From contig JAPLJA010000165.1 of assembly GCA_026388815.1 (NCBI GenBank), positions 1 through 38,469 of the forward strand: a stretch of 38,469 nt of DNA, in the 5' to 3' direction. Shown in pieces: positions 24,945 through 33,007 of the stretch. Every line of letters starts with the position of its first letter. Positions within the stretch are counted from its first letter, which is position 1. The notes below the pieces were generated by a model. That model had not been told where the DNA came from and made no database searches. It saw nothing but the letters and a program-made list of their open reading frames with translations. This DNA is from Pseudomonadota bacterium (GTDB lineage: Bacteria > Desulfobacterota > WTBG01 > JAPLJA01). Made by a program: the position numbers and the translations under genes.

Positions 24945-27143
24945 TTGAATAGAAGTAAATTATGGGTCGTATGGATCATCCTAATAGTTACTCTCCTTCC
25001 TTTCTATAAGCTCGCATTGATGCAGGGGACTATCATCACTGACGATATCTTCGCCAGTGATTTGATGAATGATCGCTATCCCCTCCGTCATTTCCTCGGT
25101 TCAGTGATCAAGGAAGGAAGACTCCCTCTCTGGATTCCCCATATTTATGGGGGATTCCCCCTTTTTGCTGCTGTAGAGGTGGGTAGTTTTTATCCCCCAA
25201 ATCTTATATTCTTTGGCTTTTTTAAGCCCCTGATTGCCCTGAACCTTGTCATTCTTTTCCATATCTTTTTAACAGGATTATTCGCTTATCTTTATGCCCG
25301 ATCCTTGAATCTCGACAGAGTCAGCGCCCTTTTTTCTGGCACCATATTGATGTACAGCGGTTTTTTTATCAGCCACCTCAAGCAGCTCAACATGGTGAAT
25401 GCGGCATGTTATGTTCCACTCCTCTTTTTTATGATTGAGCGCTATCGACAGTACGGAAGCTTTAAGTACCTCCTCTACTTTTCCCTTGTCTTGGGGATCC
25501 AAATCCTGGCAGGTCATCCTCAGATTACCTATTACACAATACTGGGATGCTTAGCTTACTTTTGTTTTCGAGTGAAGGATATCTTCCCTATGAAGAAATC
25601 CCTCACTCGATTATTACTCTTTTTCTTGAGTATAGGCATTGGATTCGGCATTGGGGCTATTCAGCTGATACCTGCTTTACAGCTTTCCTCACTTTCCCAA
25701 CGTTCTGGAGGAGTTACTTATGAGTTTGCAACTGTCTGGTGCAATTACCATCCCCTTGACATTTTAACGTTTCTCTATCCTTTTATTAACGGAAATCCTG
25801 GCACGGCATCCTATGCACTTGGCACAAATAAAGGAGGAAGTGTATTCTGGAGAAGTGGAAGCGTCTTCTGGGAAGATTACGGCTATGTTGGTCTGATACC
25901 GTTTATCCTATCCCTCTTCTTAATATGGAGAGCATTTAAGTCAAATGAATTAGTAAGATTTTATACCTTTTTTCTCTTGGGCTCCTTTCTTCTTGTTATG
26001 GGTTCTTTAACTCCTGTATTTAAAATCTTTTTCTATCTGGTACCGGGCATGAACTACTTTCGTTTTCCCACCCGTTTTCTGCTCTTCACTGATCTCTCCT
26101 TGGCAATCCTTGCCGGAATGGGATTGACGAAGTTTTTTGTGAAGCGTTCTTATCGCATAACTACATTGGTTTTTGTCATAACACTTGCCGACCTGTGGTT
26201 TTTCCAGGTAAGACAAAATCCGGTAGTAGAAATGGAGAAATGGGAAGAAATGCCGGAAACTGTAAAATTTCTCAAACAGGATCAGGGATTGTTTAGGATA
26301 TTTTCTCCTCTCTCCAGGCTTACCCATATCCTTACCTATAGAGAAGCTAAAGGGTGGGAAGGAGACTTATCTCCCTATCTAAAGCAGAGAGAAGTTCTTC
26401 AGCCAAGCAGCAATGTTCTCTACAGTATTTCCAGCTGTGACGGCTATATTAATCTTACCCCTCAATATCTGCTTAAAATATGGGGAGATGAAAAGGTGAA
26501 GGGCTACCTCTCAAATACCTACCGTCTTTCTCCTGATGAAAAAGAAATCCAGATAGATGAAGGATTTGTTAAAGTCTTGAGTCTCTTTAATGCGAAATAT
26601 CTCCTGTCTTGGTGGCCAATCCATCATCCGGACCTCAGGGAGGTCTTCCGGTCCGGGAAAACAATAATTTATTTAAACCAGCAGGTATTCCCCCGGTGCT
26701 TTGTGGTCCCACATTCTTTGGTTATACAAGATGATGATGAATCAGTTCGTTTTCTCTTTTCCGAAAAGTTTTCGCCAGGAAAGACGGTAATCCTCTCAGA
26801 GAATCCAGAAATACCTGAAGAGAGAACATCAACCCCTCAAAGTTCACTGGTCGAGATAAAGGAGTATAGTCCAACAAGGAATATACTCAAGGTGAAGATG
26901 GCCTCCCCTGGTTTCCTTGTGACCTCTGATACGTACTATCCTGGATGGAAGGTGGAGATAGATGGAAAAAGGGGAAGGGTATACCGGGCAAATGTGTGCC
27001 AGCGGGCGGTTTACCTTCCTGTGGGTGATCACGAGGTGAGGTTCTTTTTTGCACCCTCAAGCCTTACCCTCGGTTTCGTTGTGAGCAGTTTTGCGCTTCT
27101 CCTGGTTGTAGTGTTGCTTAGGGTAAGGAGAGATAAGGCATGA
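24945..27143 (+). CDS. YfhO-family membrane protein (GT-C-like)
   Basis: A 732-residue protein of the YfhO family. The first extracytoplasmic loop has ITDDIFASDLMNDRYPLR with its acidic residues, then WIPHIYGGFPLFA and FYPPNLIFF; about twelve membrane segments follow, including GHPQITYYTILG and NYFRFPTRFLLF. The C-terminal beta-rich domain ends with the family signature TYYPGWKVEIDGK and VYLPVGDHEVRFFFAP, then a last helix and a basic tail. Known relatives glycosylate lipoteichoic acid or other surface polymers using lipid-linked sugars. The start is TTG 24945 after AGGGGA. The gene is divergent from the tandem GT-C set, and a 373-bp gap separates it from the radical SAM pair downstream. Confidence 0.85.
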   Translation: MNRSKLWVVWIILIVTLLPFYKLALMQGTIITDDIFASDLMNDRYPLRHFLGSVIKEGRLPLWIPHIYGGFPLFAAVEVGSFYPPNLIFFGFFKPLIALNLVILFHIFLTGLFAYLYARSLNLDRVSALFSGTILMYSGFFISHLKQLNMVNAACYVPLLFFMIERYRQYGSFKYLLYFSLVLGIQILAGHPQITYYTILGCLAYFCFRVKDIFPMKKSLTRLLLFFLSIGIGFGIGAIQLIPALQLSSLSQRSGGVTYEFATVWCNYHPLDILTFLYPFINGNPGTASYALGTNKGGSVFWRSGSVFWEDYGYVGLIPFILSLFLIWRAFKSNELVRFYTFFLLGSFLLVMGSLTPVFKIFFYLVPGMNYFRFPTRFLLFTDLSLAILAGMGLTKFFVKRSYRITTLVFVITLADLWFFQVRQNPVVEMEKWEEMPETVKFLKQDQGLFRIFSPLSRLTHILTYREAKGWEGDLSPYLKQREVLQPSSNVLYSISSCDGYINLTPQYLLKIWGDEKVKGYLSNTYRLSPDEKEIQIDEGFVKVLSLFNAKYLLSWWPIHHPDLREVFRSGKTIIYLNQQVFPRCFVVPHSLVIQDDDESVRFLFSEKFSPGKTVILSENPEIPEERTSTPQSSLVEIKEYSPTRNILKVKMASPGFLVTSDTYYPGWKVEIDGKRGRVYRANVCQRAVYLPVGDHEVRFFFAPSSLTLGFVVSSFALLLVVVLLRVRRDKA

Positions 27144-27516
27144 ACGACGATGAAGGGACAGGTGTTAAACTGCCAGAGAGATGGAGATATTCATAATGCT
27201 GAATTTCTCATCAAAGGTGTTAGTATTTGAGCCAGGTCATAAAAATTTCACCGGAATAATGGATTCTGTGTTATAATTACCAACAAATGCGAAGGGTTTT
27301 TAGATAGTTGCTAACACCGGTTAGTCTCGAAGTTAACCCCATTTTCTCCCCTTCGAAGACCGTTTATGCAGCCAAGGATTAAGTACTATTTACCATGAGC
27401 CTCCCATACAGGAAAGTGGTGTGAAGGTTCTGACAATTTTCCGCCGATGTAAATCTCTAAGATTGTTCAGATTATATGAATGCGGGAGTGATTTTTTTTA
27501 GGGAGAACATATATAC
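27144..27516. other. 373-bp intergenic region before the radical SAM pair
   Basis: No gene is seen. TATAAT at 27272-27277 is a perfect -10 but has no matching -35 at 16-18 bp. An imperfect stem (GTCTCGAAG paired with CTTCGAAGAC, 27323-27362 region) encloses a loop of about 20 bases and lacks a U-tract. GGGAGAAC just before 27517 is the ribosome-binding site of the next gene. Confidence 0.4.
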
Positions 27517-29007
27517 ATGAAAATTCTTTTTATTTCGCCTTCCTGTGAGAACATGGGGATGGAATACCTCTCTGCGGTATTAAAACGGGCCGGCCATCAG
27601 GTTGAACTGGTCTACGATCCTCAACTCTTCAACGATACCTTTGTTTTTAGCAAACCCTTGAGCAGGATGTTTAGTCATGAAAAGAGAATTTTGAAAGAGG
27701 TTGGTATGCACCGGCCTGATCTGGTCGCATTCTCTGTGGTATCTGATAATTATCACTGGGCATGTCAAAGGGCAAAAAAGATCAAAGAAACCTATCGTCT
27801 TCCCATTATCTTCGGCGGTGTCCATCCTTCTTCTGTTCCGGACATAGTCATGCAAAATGATTTCGTTGACTATGTGGTCGTTGGTGAAGGTGAGGGAGCG
27901 GTCGTGGATCTCGCCAATCGTATTAACCGGGGAGAACCCGTTTCAGATATTAAAAACCTCTGGTACAAAGAAAATGGTTCCATTAAGGGGAATGAAGTAA
28001 GGCCTACCATCCAGAACCTGGATGAACTCCCCTTCCCCGATAAAGACCTTTTCTATAAAAAACTCCCCTTTTTCAGGGATGGCTACTACATCATGACGAG
28101 CAGGGGGTGTGTGTACCGCTGTACCTACTGCAACAACTCTCTCTTCAAGAGGATGTACGCCGGGAAAGGCCCGTTTTTCCGGAGGAGAAGCGTTGAGAAT
28201 GTGCTCAGTGAGCTGAAGGAAGCAAAGAAGAAGTACAACATGACCTCCATCCACTTCTGGGACGAAATCTTTGTGAGCGACCACGACTGGCTGAAGGAGT
28301 TTTTAGAGCGATACCGCAGGGAGATAGCCCTCCCCTATGCCTGCTGCATCCATGTAAATTTCATTAATGAAGATGTCGTTGCCATGCTCAAAGAGAGCGG
28401 TTGCTGGCAGGCATTCATGGGAGTCCAGTCTCTCAATGAAGATATCAAGAAGAACATCCTCCACCGGAATGAGACAAATGAGAAAGTGAAAGAAACCATC
28501 CGGCTCTTCAACCAGTACCGTATTTCGATTGTGGCGGAGAACATCATCAACCTGCCCAACGAGAAGGAAGATGATCTCGTGTACATGATGAAGTTCTATA
28601 ATGAAAACCGTCCTTCCCGTCTGTATGTATTCTGGCTTTCATTTTACCCCAAGACTGAGATCGTAGACATAGCCCAGAAAATGGGGATTCTGGATGAGAA
28701 GGCGATTGAAGATATAGAGACCAGAACAAATACCAAGCCGTTCCAGCTGGGCGGGACCATCGAGAACAAGCGGTTTGAAAAATGTCAGGCTATGCTCGCT
28801 TTCGTCAACAAACTGCCCAGGGGCTTGAATGATTTTCTCATTGAAAAGAAGATGTATCGATTCTTTCCTTCTTTTAAGGGGTTTTACCATTCTTTGGTCC
28901 GCATCATGGACCGCAAAAAGAGGTTTGATATCAGCGCCTACCGGATCACCCGCGTGTACTGGCTCTTCATGTTCAAAAAGCTCAAGGGGCTTCTTTATGG
29001 GATGTGA
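27517..29007 (+). CDS. B12-binding-domain radical SAM protein (first of an overlapping pair)
   Basis: A 496-residue protein with an N-terminal cobalamin-binding-like Rossmann domain (FGGVHPSSVPD and VVVGEGEGAVVDL around residues 99-132) and a radical SAM domain with GCVYRCTYC (Cys 198, 202 and 205). FMGVQSLNEDIKKNIL is the usual strand-and-turn following the barrel. There is no DxHxxG ligand motif. The C-terminal 90 residues are basic and helical, as in members of unknown function. The substrate could be a lipid or sugar of the surrounding glycan locus, by context only. ATG 27517 follows AGGGAGAAC. The next gene starts inside its last codons, so the two proteins are translationally coupled and may form a two-step or heteromeric system. 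Confidence 0.85.
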   Translation: MKILFISPSCENMGMEYLSAVLKRAGHQVELVYDPQLFNDTFVFSKPLSRMFSHEKRILKEVGMHRPDLVAFSVVSDNYHWACQRAKKIKETYRLPIIFGGVHPSSVPDIVMQNDFVDYVVVGEGEGAVVDLANRINRGEPVSDIKNLWYKENGSIKGNEVRPTIQNLDELPFPDKDLFYKKLPFFRDGYYIMTSRGCVYRCTYCNNSLFKRMYAGKGPFFRRRSVENVLSELKEAKKKYNMTSIHFWDEIFVSDHDWLKEFLERYRREIALPYACCIHVNFINEDVVAMLKESGCWQAFMGVQSLNEDIKKNILHRNETNEKVKETIRLFNQYRISIVAENIINLPNEKEDDLVYMMKFYNENRPSRLYVFWLSFYPKTEIVDIAQKMGILDEKAIEDIETRTNTKPFQLGGTIENKRFEKCQAMLAFVNKLPRGLNDFLIEKKMYRFFPSFKGFYHSLVRIMDRKKRFDISAYRITRVYWLFMFKKLKGLLYGM

Positions 29008-30424
29008 CCTTCTTCTGATTAATCCTCCTCTTTCCATGGAGGAGATCTACGGAGCTTTTGCCGATCTTGGCAGCAGGGTCCCGCATCTGGGTCTGTGCAC
29101 GATAGCCGCAGTAGTCAGGAGAGCAGGGTTTACCGTGAAGATTCTCGATGCACCCGCCTTAAACCTGGGATTCAAAGAGACGGTAGAATTCGCAATGAAG
29201 GAAAAACCAAGGTTTGTTGGAATCTCGGCCGTTACTGACTCCATCCTGATAGCCTATTCTCTCGTCAATACTCTGAAATCCCAGTCTCTGCAATCGAAGA
29301 CAATCATTGGTGGTGCTCATATAACGGCATTGCCCGAAGAGACGTTCAATGAATGCGAAAGTCTTGATATTGGCGTTATCGGAGAGGGTGAAGCCACCAT
29401 TGTAGAAATTCTCTCAGGAAAGAATTTACGTGGGATAAATGGAATAATCTTTAGAGAAGAGGGTACTGTTTATCTCACACCTCCCGGGGAATACGTGCAA
29501 GATTTAGATAGCCTTCCATTCCCCGCCTGGGATCTCTTACCCCAGCTTGAGAAATACTACAGACCTTCTCCTCATATGTATCTGCGACTCCCTTCCACCT
29601 CACTCCTGACTTCGCGGGGTTGCCCAAACAGGTGTAGTTTTTGCGTCATGGCATTGAGCGGTAAAAAATTTCGTGCTCACAGCGCAGAATATACGATAGG
29701 AATGATAGAACATGTGATGAAAAATTATCATATCAGGGATATTATCTTCTACGATGACAATTTTCTCCTCGATAGGAAAAGAGCGGTAGAAATATGTGAG
29801 GAAATAATAAGGAGGAAACTGAATATCACATGGTCATGTCTGGCTCGTACAGAAATAATGTCGAAGGATATACTCAAGCTCGTAAAAAGAGCAGGATGCT
29901 GGCAGATTGCCTATGGCATTGAAAGCGGAGATCAGAGAATATTAGATATTCTTAAAAAAAATACTCGTGTGGAAAAATCAGAAGAGGTATTAAGACAAAC
30001 AGTAGAAGCAGGGATAAGGACTCGTGGTTTCTTTATGATTGGTGTTCCTGGCGAGACAGAAGAGTCAATTGAAAAGACCATTGATTTTGCAAAGCGCTCA
30101 TGTCTGAATGATTTTCAGGCAACTTTTTTTACCCCTTTTCCAGGTACTGCATTCTATCAGAATATTAATCAGTACGGTGAGTATACAAAAAACTGGAGCA
30201 ATATGAGTACCTGGGCACCGGTATTTGTTCCCCACGGCCTCACACTCGATAAACTCGTCAAGTACCATAAAAAAATGCACCGCGATTTTTATTTCAGGCC
30301 TAAAATCCTCTTCCAATATGCAACCCGCTTTGCTACACGGCCTTCCATACTTTTAAACTCGTTGAAAGCCGGACTTAAATTATTTGCCTATTCCTTCCTC
30401 GGAATGCAGAAAGGGAAGGCATAG
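28997..30424 (+). CDS. B12-binding-domain radical SAM protein (second of an overlapping pair)
   Basis: A 475-residue radical SAM enzyme. The start is ATG 28997 (MGCDLLLINPPLS), not the upstream 28829, because residues before it read as a shadow of the previous gene and AGGGG lies 8 bases ahead. It overlaps the preceding stop by 11 bp. The cobalamin-like domain holds INPPLS, IIGGAHITALPEE and VIGEGEATIVEIL. The cluster motif is GCPNRCSFC (Cys 209, 213 and 216), followed by IIFYDDNFLLDRKRAVEIC and YGIESGDQRILDIL. It resembles the hopanoid/BchE-like branch in order of motifs but lacks DxHxxG. ATFFTPFPGTAFY is typical of the family. The substrate is unknown. Confidence 0.85.
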   Translation: MGCDLLLINPPLSMEEIYGAFADLGSRVPHLGLCTIAAVVRRAGFTVKILDAPALNLGFKETVEFAMKEKPRFVGISAVTDSILIAYSLVNTLKSQSLQSKTIIGGAHITALPEETFNECESLDIGVIGEGEATIVEILSGKNLRGINGIIFREEGTVYLTPPGEYVQDLDSLPFPAWDLLPQLEKYYRPSPHMYLRLPSTSLLTSRGCPNRCSFCVMALSGKKFRAHSAEYTIGMIEHVMKNYHIRDIIFYDDNFLLDRKRAVEICEEIIRRKLNITWSCLARTEIMSKDILKLVKRAGCWQIAYGIESGDQRILDILKKNTRVEKSEEVLRQTVEAGIRTRGFFMIGVPGETEESIEKTIDFAKRSCLNDFQATFFTPFPGTAFYQNINQYGEYTKNWSNMSTWAPVFVPHGLTLDKLVKYHKKMHRDFYFRPKILFQYATRFATRPSILLNSLKAGLKLFAYSFLGMQKGKA

Positions 30425-30522
30425 ATTTTATTTCAAAGCTAACAGTAACCCCACCTTCCTCATAGTGCCCGGCGTCAAAATCTCTTTGTAATTTCTATAT
30501 AGTTCTGTTATTTTTATAATTT

Positions 30523-31719
30523 ATGCAAGATATTCACATCCTTTCAATTTCTGAACTCACTCAGCTCATCAAATTTCAGCTTGAGCAGGGCTTTGATTAC
30601 CTCTGGGTGGAAGGTGAAATTTCCAATTTCCGGATGCCTTCCTCGGGGCACTTTTACTTTACCCTGAAAGATGAGAAGAGCCAGATCAGGGCAGTGATGT
30701 TCAGGTCCCAGAACCGCACTCTGGAGTTTGCCCCTGAAGACGGGCTGTCAGTGATCTGCCGGGGAAGACTCAATGTGTATGAGACCCGGGGAGAATACCA
30801 GCTGATCCTTGACTACCTTGAACCCAAAGGGCGGGGAGCCCTTCAGCTTGCGTTTGAACAGCTCAAGCAGAGGCTTGCACAAGAGGGGCTGTTTGATCCT
30901 GACCATAAGAAGCCTCTCCCCCAGTTGCCCAGGAAGATCGGGATTGTCACTTCTCCTACCGGCGCTGCCATCCGGGATATCCTGAACATCATCGAGAGAA
31001 GATTTGCCAACGTGGGAATCCTCATCTATCCGGTAAAGGTTCAGGGAGAAGGTGCGGCCCAGGAGATAGCGAGCGCCCTGGATGAGCTCAACCGGACGCC
31101 GGGGATTGACGTAATAATCCTGACGCGGGGTGGGGGTTCAATCGAGGACCTCTGGCCATTCAACGAAGAGGTCGTAGCGCGGGCGATCTACCACTCCGAG
31201 ATACCGGTGATCTCTGCTGTTGGGCATGAGGTCGATTTCACCATTGCTGATTTTGTTGCTTCCTTAAGGGCGCCTACCCCGTCAGCCGCGGCTGAACTGG
31301 TGGTGCGGAATAAAGACGACCTTATCTATAATCTCAATACAGTGTATGTCCGTCTGAAAAACTCTATCAGGAAGATTTACGAATTCAATCAGAGCCGTTT
31401 TGCTTTTCTCCAGAAGAGGATGCCAGATCCCCGGAAGATGATCCCCGGATTGCGGCTCACGATAGATGAATACGGTGAACGTATCGCCTTTTATGTATCA
31501 AATGCGGTAAAGATAAAAAAGGAGAAGATTGAGGGAATGATGGGGAGGCTGGATGCCTTAAGTCCTTTGAATGTCTTAAAGCGGGGATACAGTATCACCC
31601 GCACCGTGCCTGATTTGAAGGTAGTGAGGAATGCAAAACAACTTGCCTCTGGTGATAAGATCAATGTGAGGCTTTTTAAGGGCGAGCTCATGTGTCGCGT
31701 GGAGGAGGTTAAAATATAA
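30523..31719 (+). CDS. xseA: Exodeoxyribonuclease VII large subunit
   Basis: The catalytic subunit of exonuclease VII, which degrades single-stranded DNA from both ends in a metal-independent way. The N-terminal OB fold (residues about 5-100; LWVEGEISNFRMPSSGHFYF) is followed by the catalytic domain with GIVTSPTGAAIRDILNIIER, VIILTRGGGSIEDLWPFNEE and ISAVGHEVDFTIADFVAS. The coiled-coil and C-terminal segment are shorter than in E. coli (398 against about 456 residues), which is common in this lineage. LKRGYSITR near the C-terminus is conserved. ATG 30523 has no recognisable Shine-Dalgarno sequence; TATAAT sits only 3 bases upstream and is too close to serve as its -10. It is the first gene of the xseA-xseB-ispA-dxs-tlyA-ispH group. 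Confidence 0.95.
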   Translation: MQDIHILSISELTQLIKFQLEQGFDYLWVEGEISNFRMPSSGHFYFTLKDEKSQIRAVMFRSQNRTLEFAPEDGLSVICRGRLNVYETRGEYQLILDYLEPKGRGALQLAFEQLKQRLAQEGLFDPDHKKPLPQLPRKIGIVTSPTGAAIRDILNIIERRFANVGILIYPVKVQGEGAAQEIASALDELNRTPGIDVIILTRGGGSIEDLWPFNEEVVARAIYHSEIPVISAVGHEVDFTIADFVASLRAPTPSAAAELVVRNKDDLIYNLNTVYVRLKNSIRKIYEFNQSRFAFLQKRMPDPRKMIPGLRLTIDEYGERIAFYVSNAVKIKKEKIEGMMGRLDALSPLNVLKRGYSITRTVPDLKVVRNAKQLASGDKINVRLFKGELMCRVEEVKI

Positions 31720-31793
31720 GGATCCAAGGGGTCCAGGGTTCAAGGGGTCAAGGGAAATGCGGATTGCGGATTGCTGGGTGATGAAAATACCTA

Positions 31794-31847
31794 CCCGCCT
31801 TAGGCGGGCCTGCGGTCTTGTGTAGGGGCGAACCTGTGTGTTCGCCC
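31794..31847. repeat. Two adjacent palindromes between xseA and xseB
   Basis: CCCGCC-TTA-GGCGGG at 31794-31808 and GGGCGAAC-CTGTGT-GTTCGCCC at 31826-31847 are perfect inverted repeats. Neither is followed by a T-run, so they are not typical terminators. The second belongs to a widespread 'GGGGCGAAC...GTTCGCCC' intergenic class; a half-copy (AAGGGCGAACC) lies after ispH near 36720. The same gap also starts with short near-repeats of AAGGGGTC (about 31726-31752). Confidence 0.8.
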
Positions 31848-31863
31848 TTGGGAGATGGATAAC

Positions 31864-32106
31864 ATGCAAGAAGAGAGTTTTGAAGAGGCATTGAAGAGAC
31901 TCGAAGAGGTGGTAAAGAGGCTGGAGCAAGGGGATTTGCCACTGGAAGAATTGCTCTCCCTCTTTGAAGAAGGGATCAGGCTGTCCCGTTTCTGTGCCCA
32001 GAAATTGGACGAAGTGGAAAAGAGGATCGAGATTCTGGTTACGGACAGTAAGGGGAACAAGAGGAGAGAGCCATTCAGCATAGAAGAGGAGGGGGAAACC
32101 CATTGA
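31864..32106 (+). CDS. xseB: Exodeoxyribonuclease VII small subunit
   Basis: The small, all-helical subunit that binds the large subunit's extended helix. It contains SFEEALKRLEEVVKRLEQGD, LPLEELLSLFEEGIRL and the Cys-containing helix, matching XseB throughout. I prefer ATG 31864 (80 residues) over 31855 because GGGAG (31850-31854) directly touches the earlier ATG but is 9 bases from this one. The stop overlaps the TTG start of ispA (ATTGA), as expected in a tightly coupled operon. Confidence 0.93.
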   Translation: MQEESFEEALKRLEEVVKRLEQGDLPLEELLSLFEEGIRLSRFCAQKLDEVEKRIEILVTDSKGNKRREPFSIEEEGETH

Positions 32107-32993
32107 ACCTGAACGTTTACCTGCAGGAAAAGAAGGACCTCGTTGACGCAGCCCTGGATCGATATCTCCCCCCGGCTGAGAAATTCCCCAGGAGCGTGCA
32201 TCAGGCAATGAGACATATCCTCTTTGCGGGAGGGAAAAGGCTGAGGCCTGTCCTTGCACTCTCTGCCGGGGAGCTGGTAGGAGGGAATACCCGCAATATT
32301 CTTCCCTGTGCCTGTGCGCTTGAGTTGATTCATACCTACTCTCTCATCCATGATGACCTGCCGGCGATGGATAACGATGATTACCGGAGGGGGATGCTTA
32401 CCACCCACAAACAGTTTGGTGAGGCTACAGCTGTCCTGGCAGGGGATGCCCTCCTCACGGAGGCCTTCAGGCTTTTAAGTTGCGAAGAGGTGAAGGAAAA
32501 ATTCCCTGCAGGGGTGCTCATCGAAGTGATTAACGAAGTTGCTTTTACTGCTGGTTCAGGGGGGATGATAGGAGGGCAGGTGGTAGATATTGAATCCGAA
32601 GGTAAGGAGATAGACCCCCCCCTTCTCGAGTATATCCACACCCACAAGACAGGTGCGCTGATCTTGACTTCCGTCCGGATGGGCGCAAAGCTCGGCGGGG
32701 CAAATGCTATGGAGATCGGGGCACTAACCAGGTACGGAGAGTCCATAGGCCTGGCATTCCAAATCGTTGACGACCTGCTGAATGTCGAGGGAGACAGGGA
32801 AGAAATGGGGAAATCCCCGGGCACTGATGCTGTTCAATCCAAAGCAACCTATCCTCACCTCCTCGGTGTGAGTGAGTCAAAGAGAAGGGCTGAGGACCTC
32901 GTTGCATCTGCCCATAAGGCCCTCGAGCCATTCGGATCGAAGGCTGATGTCCTCAAAGAGATTGCCACGTTTGTCATCTCCCGGAGGTATTAA
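32103..32993 (+). CDS. ispA: Short-chain prenyl diphosphate synthase (farnesyl/geranylgeranyl type)
   Basis: A trans-prenyltransferase of 296 residues that condenses IPP with DMAPP, GPP or [14 protein letters not shown] binds [16 protein letters not shown] is the first Asp-rich motif with the two-residue insertion typical of bacterial Isp[11 protein letters not shown] is the middle motif, and FQIVDDLLN is the second Asp-rich motif. The product length (FPP or GGPP) cannot be fixed from sequence alone. The start is TTG 32103, overlapping the xseB stop, after GAGGGGG. It sits 14 bp before dxs, so the two steps of prenyl supply are made together. Confidence 0.93.
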   Translation: MNLNVYLQEKKDLVDAALDRYLPPAEKFPRSVHQAMRHILFAGGKRLRPVLALSAGELVGGNTRNILPCACALELIHTYSLIHDDLPAMDNDDYRRGMLTTHKQFGEATAVLAGDALLTEAFRLLSCEEVKEKFPAGVLIEVINEVAFTAGSGGMIGGQVVDIESEGKEIDPPLLEYIHTHKTGALILTSVRMGAKLGGANAMEIGALTRYGESIGLAFQIVDDLLNVEGDREEMGKSPGTDAVQSKATYPHLLGVSESKRRAEDLVASAHKALEPFGSKADVLKEIATFVISRRY

Positions 32994-33007
32994 CAGAAAA
33001 AGAAGGG

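Noticed and set aside
27272-27277. TATAAT as the promoter of the radical SAM pair
   Set aside because: No -35 element lies at 16-18 bp, and the distance to the start codon is 240 bp.
28829-28996. N-terminal extension of the second radical SAM gene to 28829
   Set aside because: The extra 56 residues overlap the first gene's coding sequence and lack family similarity, while ATG 28997 has its own ribosome-binding site and starts the Rossmann domain.
30515-30520. TATAAT immediately before xseA as its -10 box
   Set aside because: It ends 2 bases before the ATG, so transcription would start inside the gene.
31794-31808. CCCGCC-TTA-GGCGGG as a rho-independent terminator after xseA
   Set aside because: No T-run follows, and the downstream xseB, ispA and dxs genes are closely coupled in the same direction.
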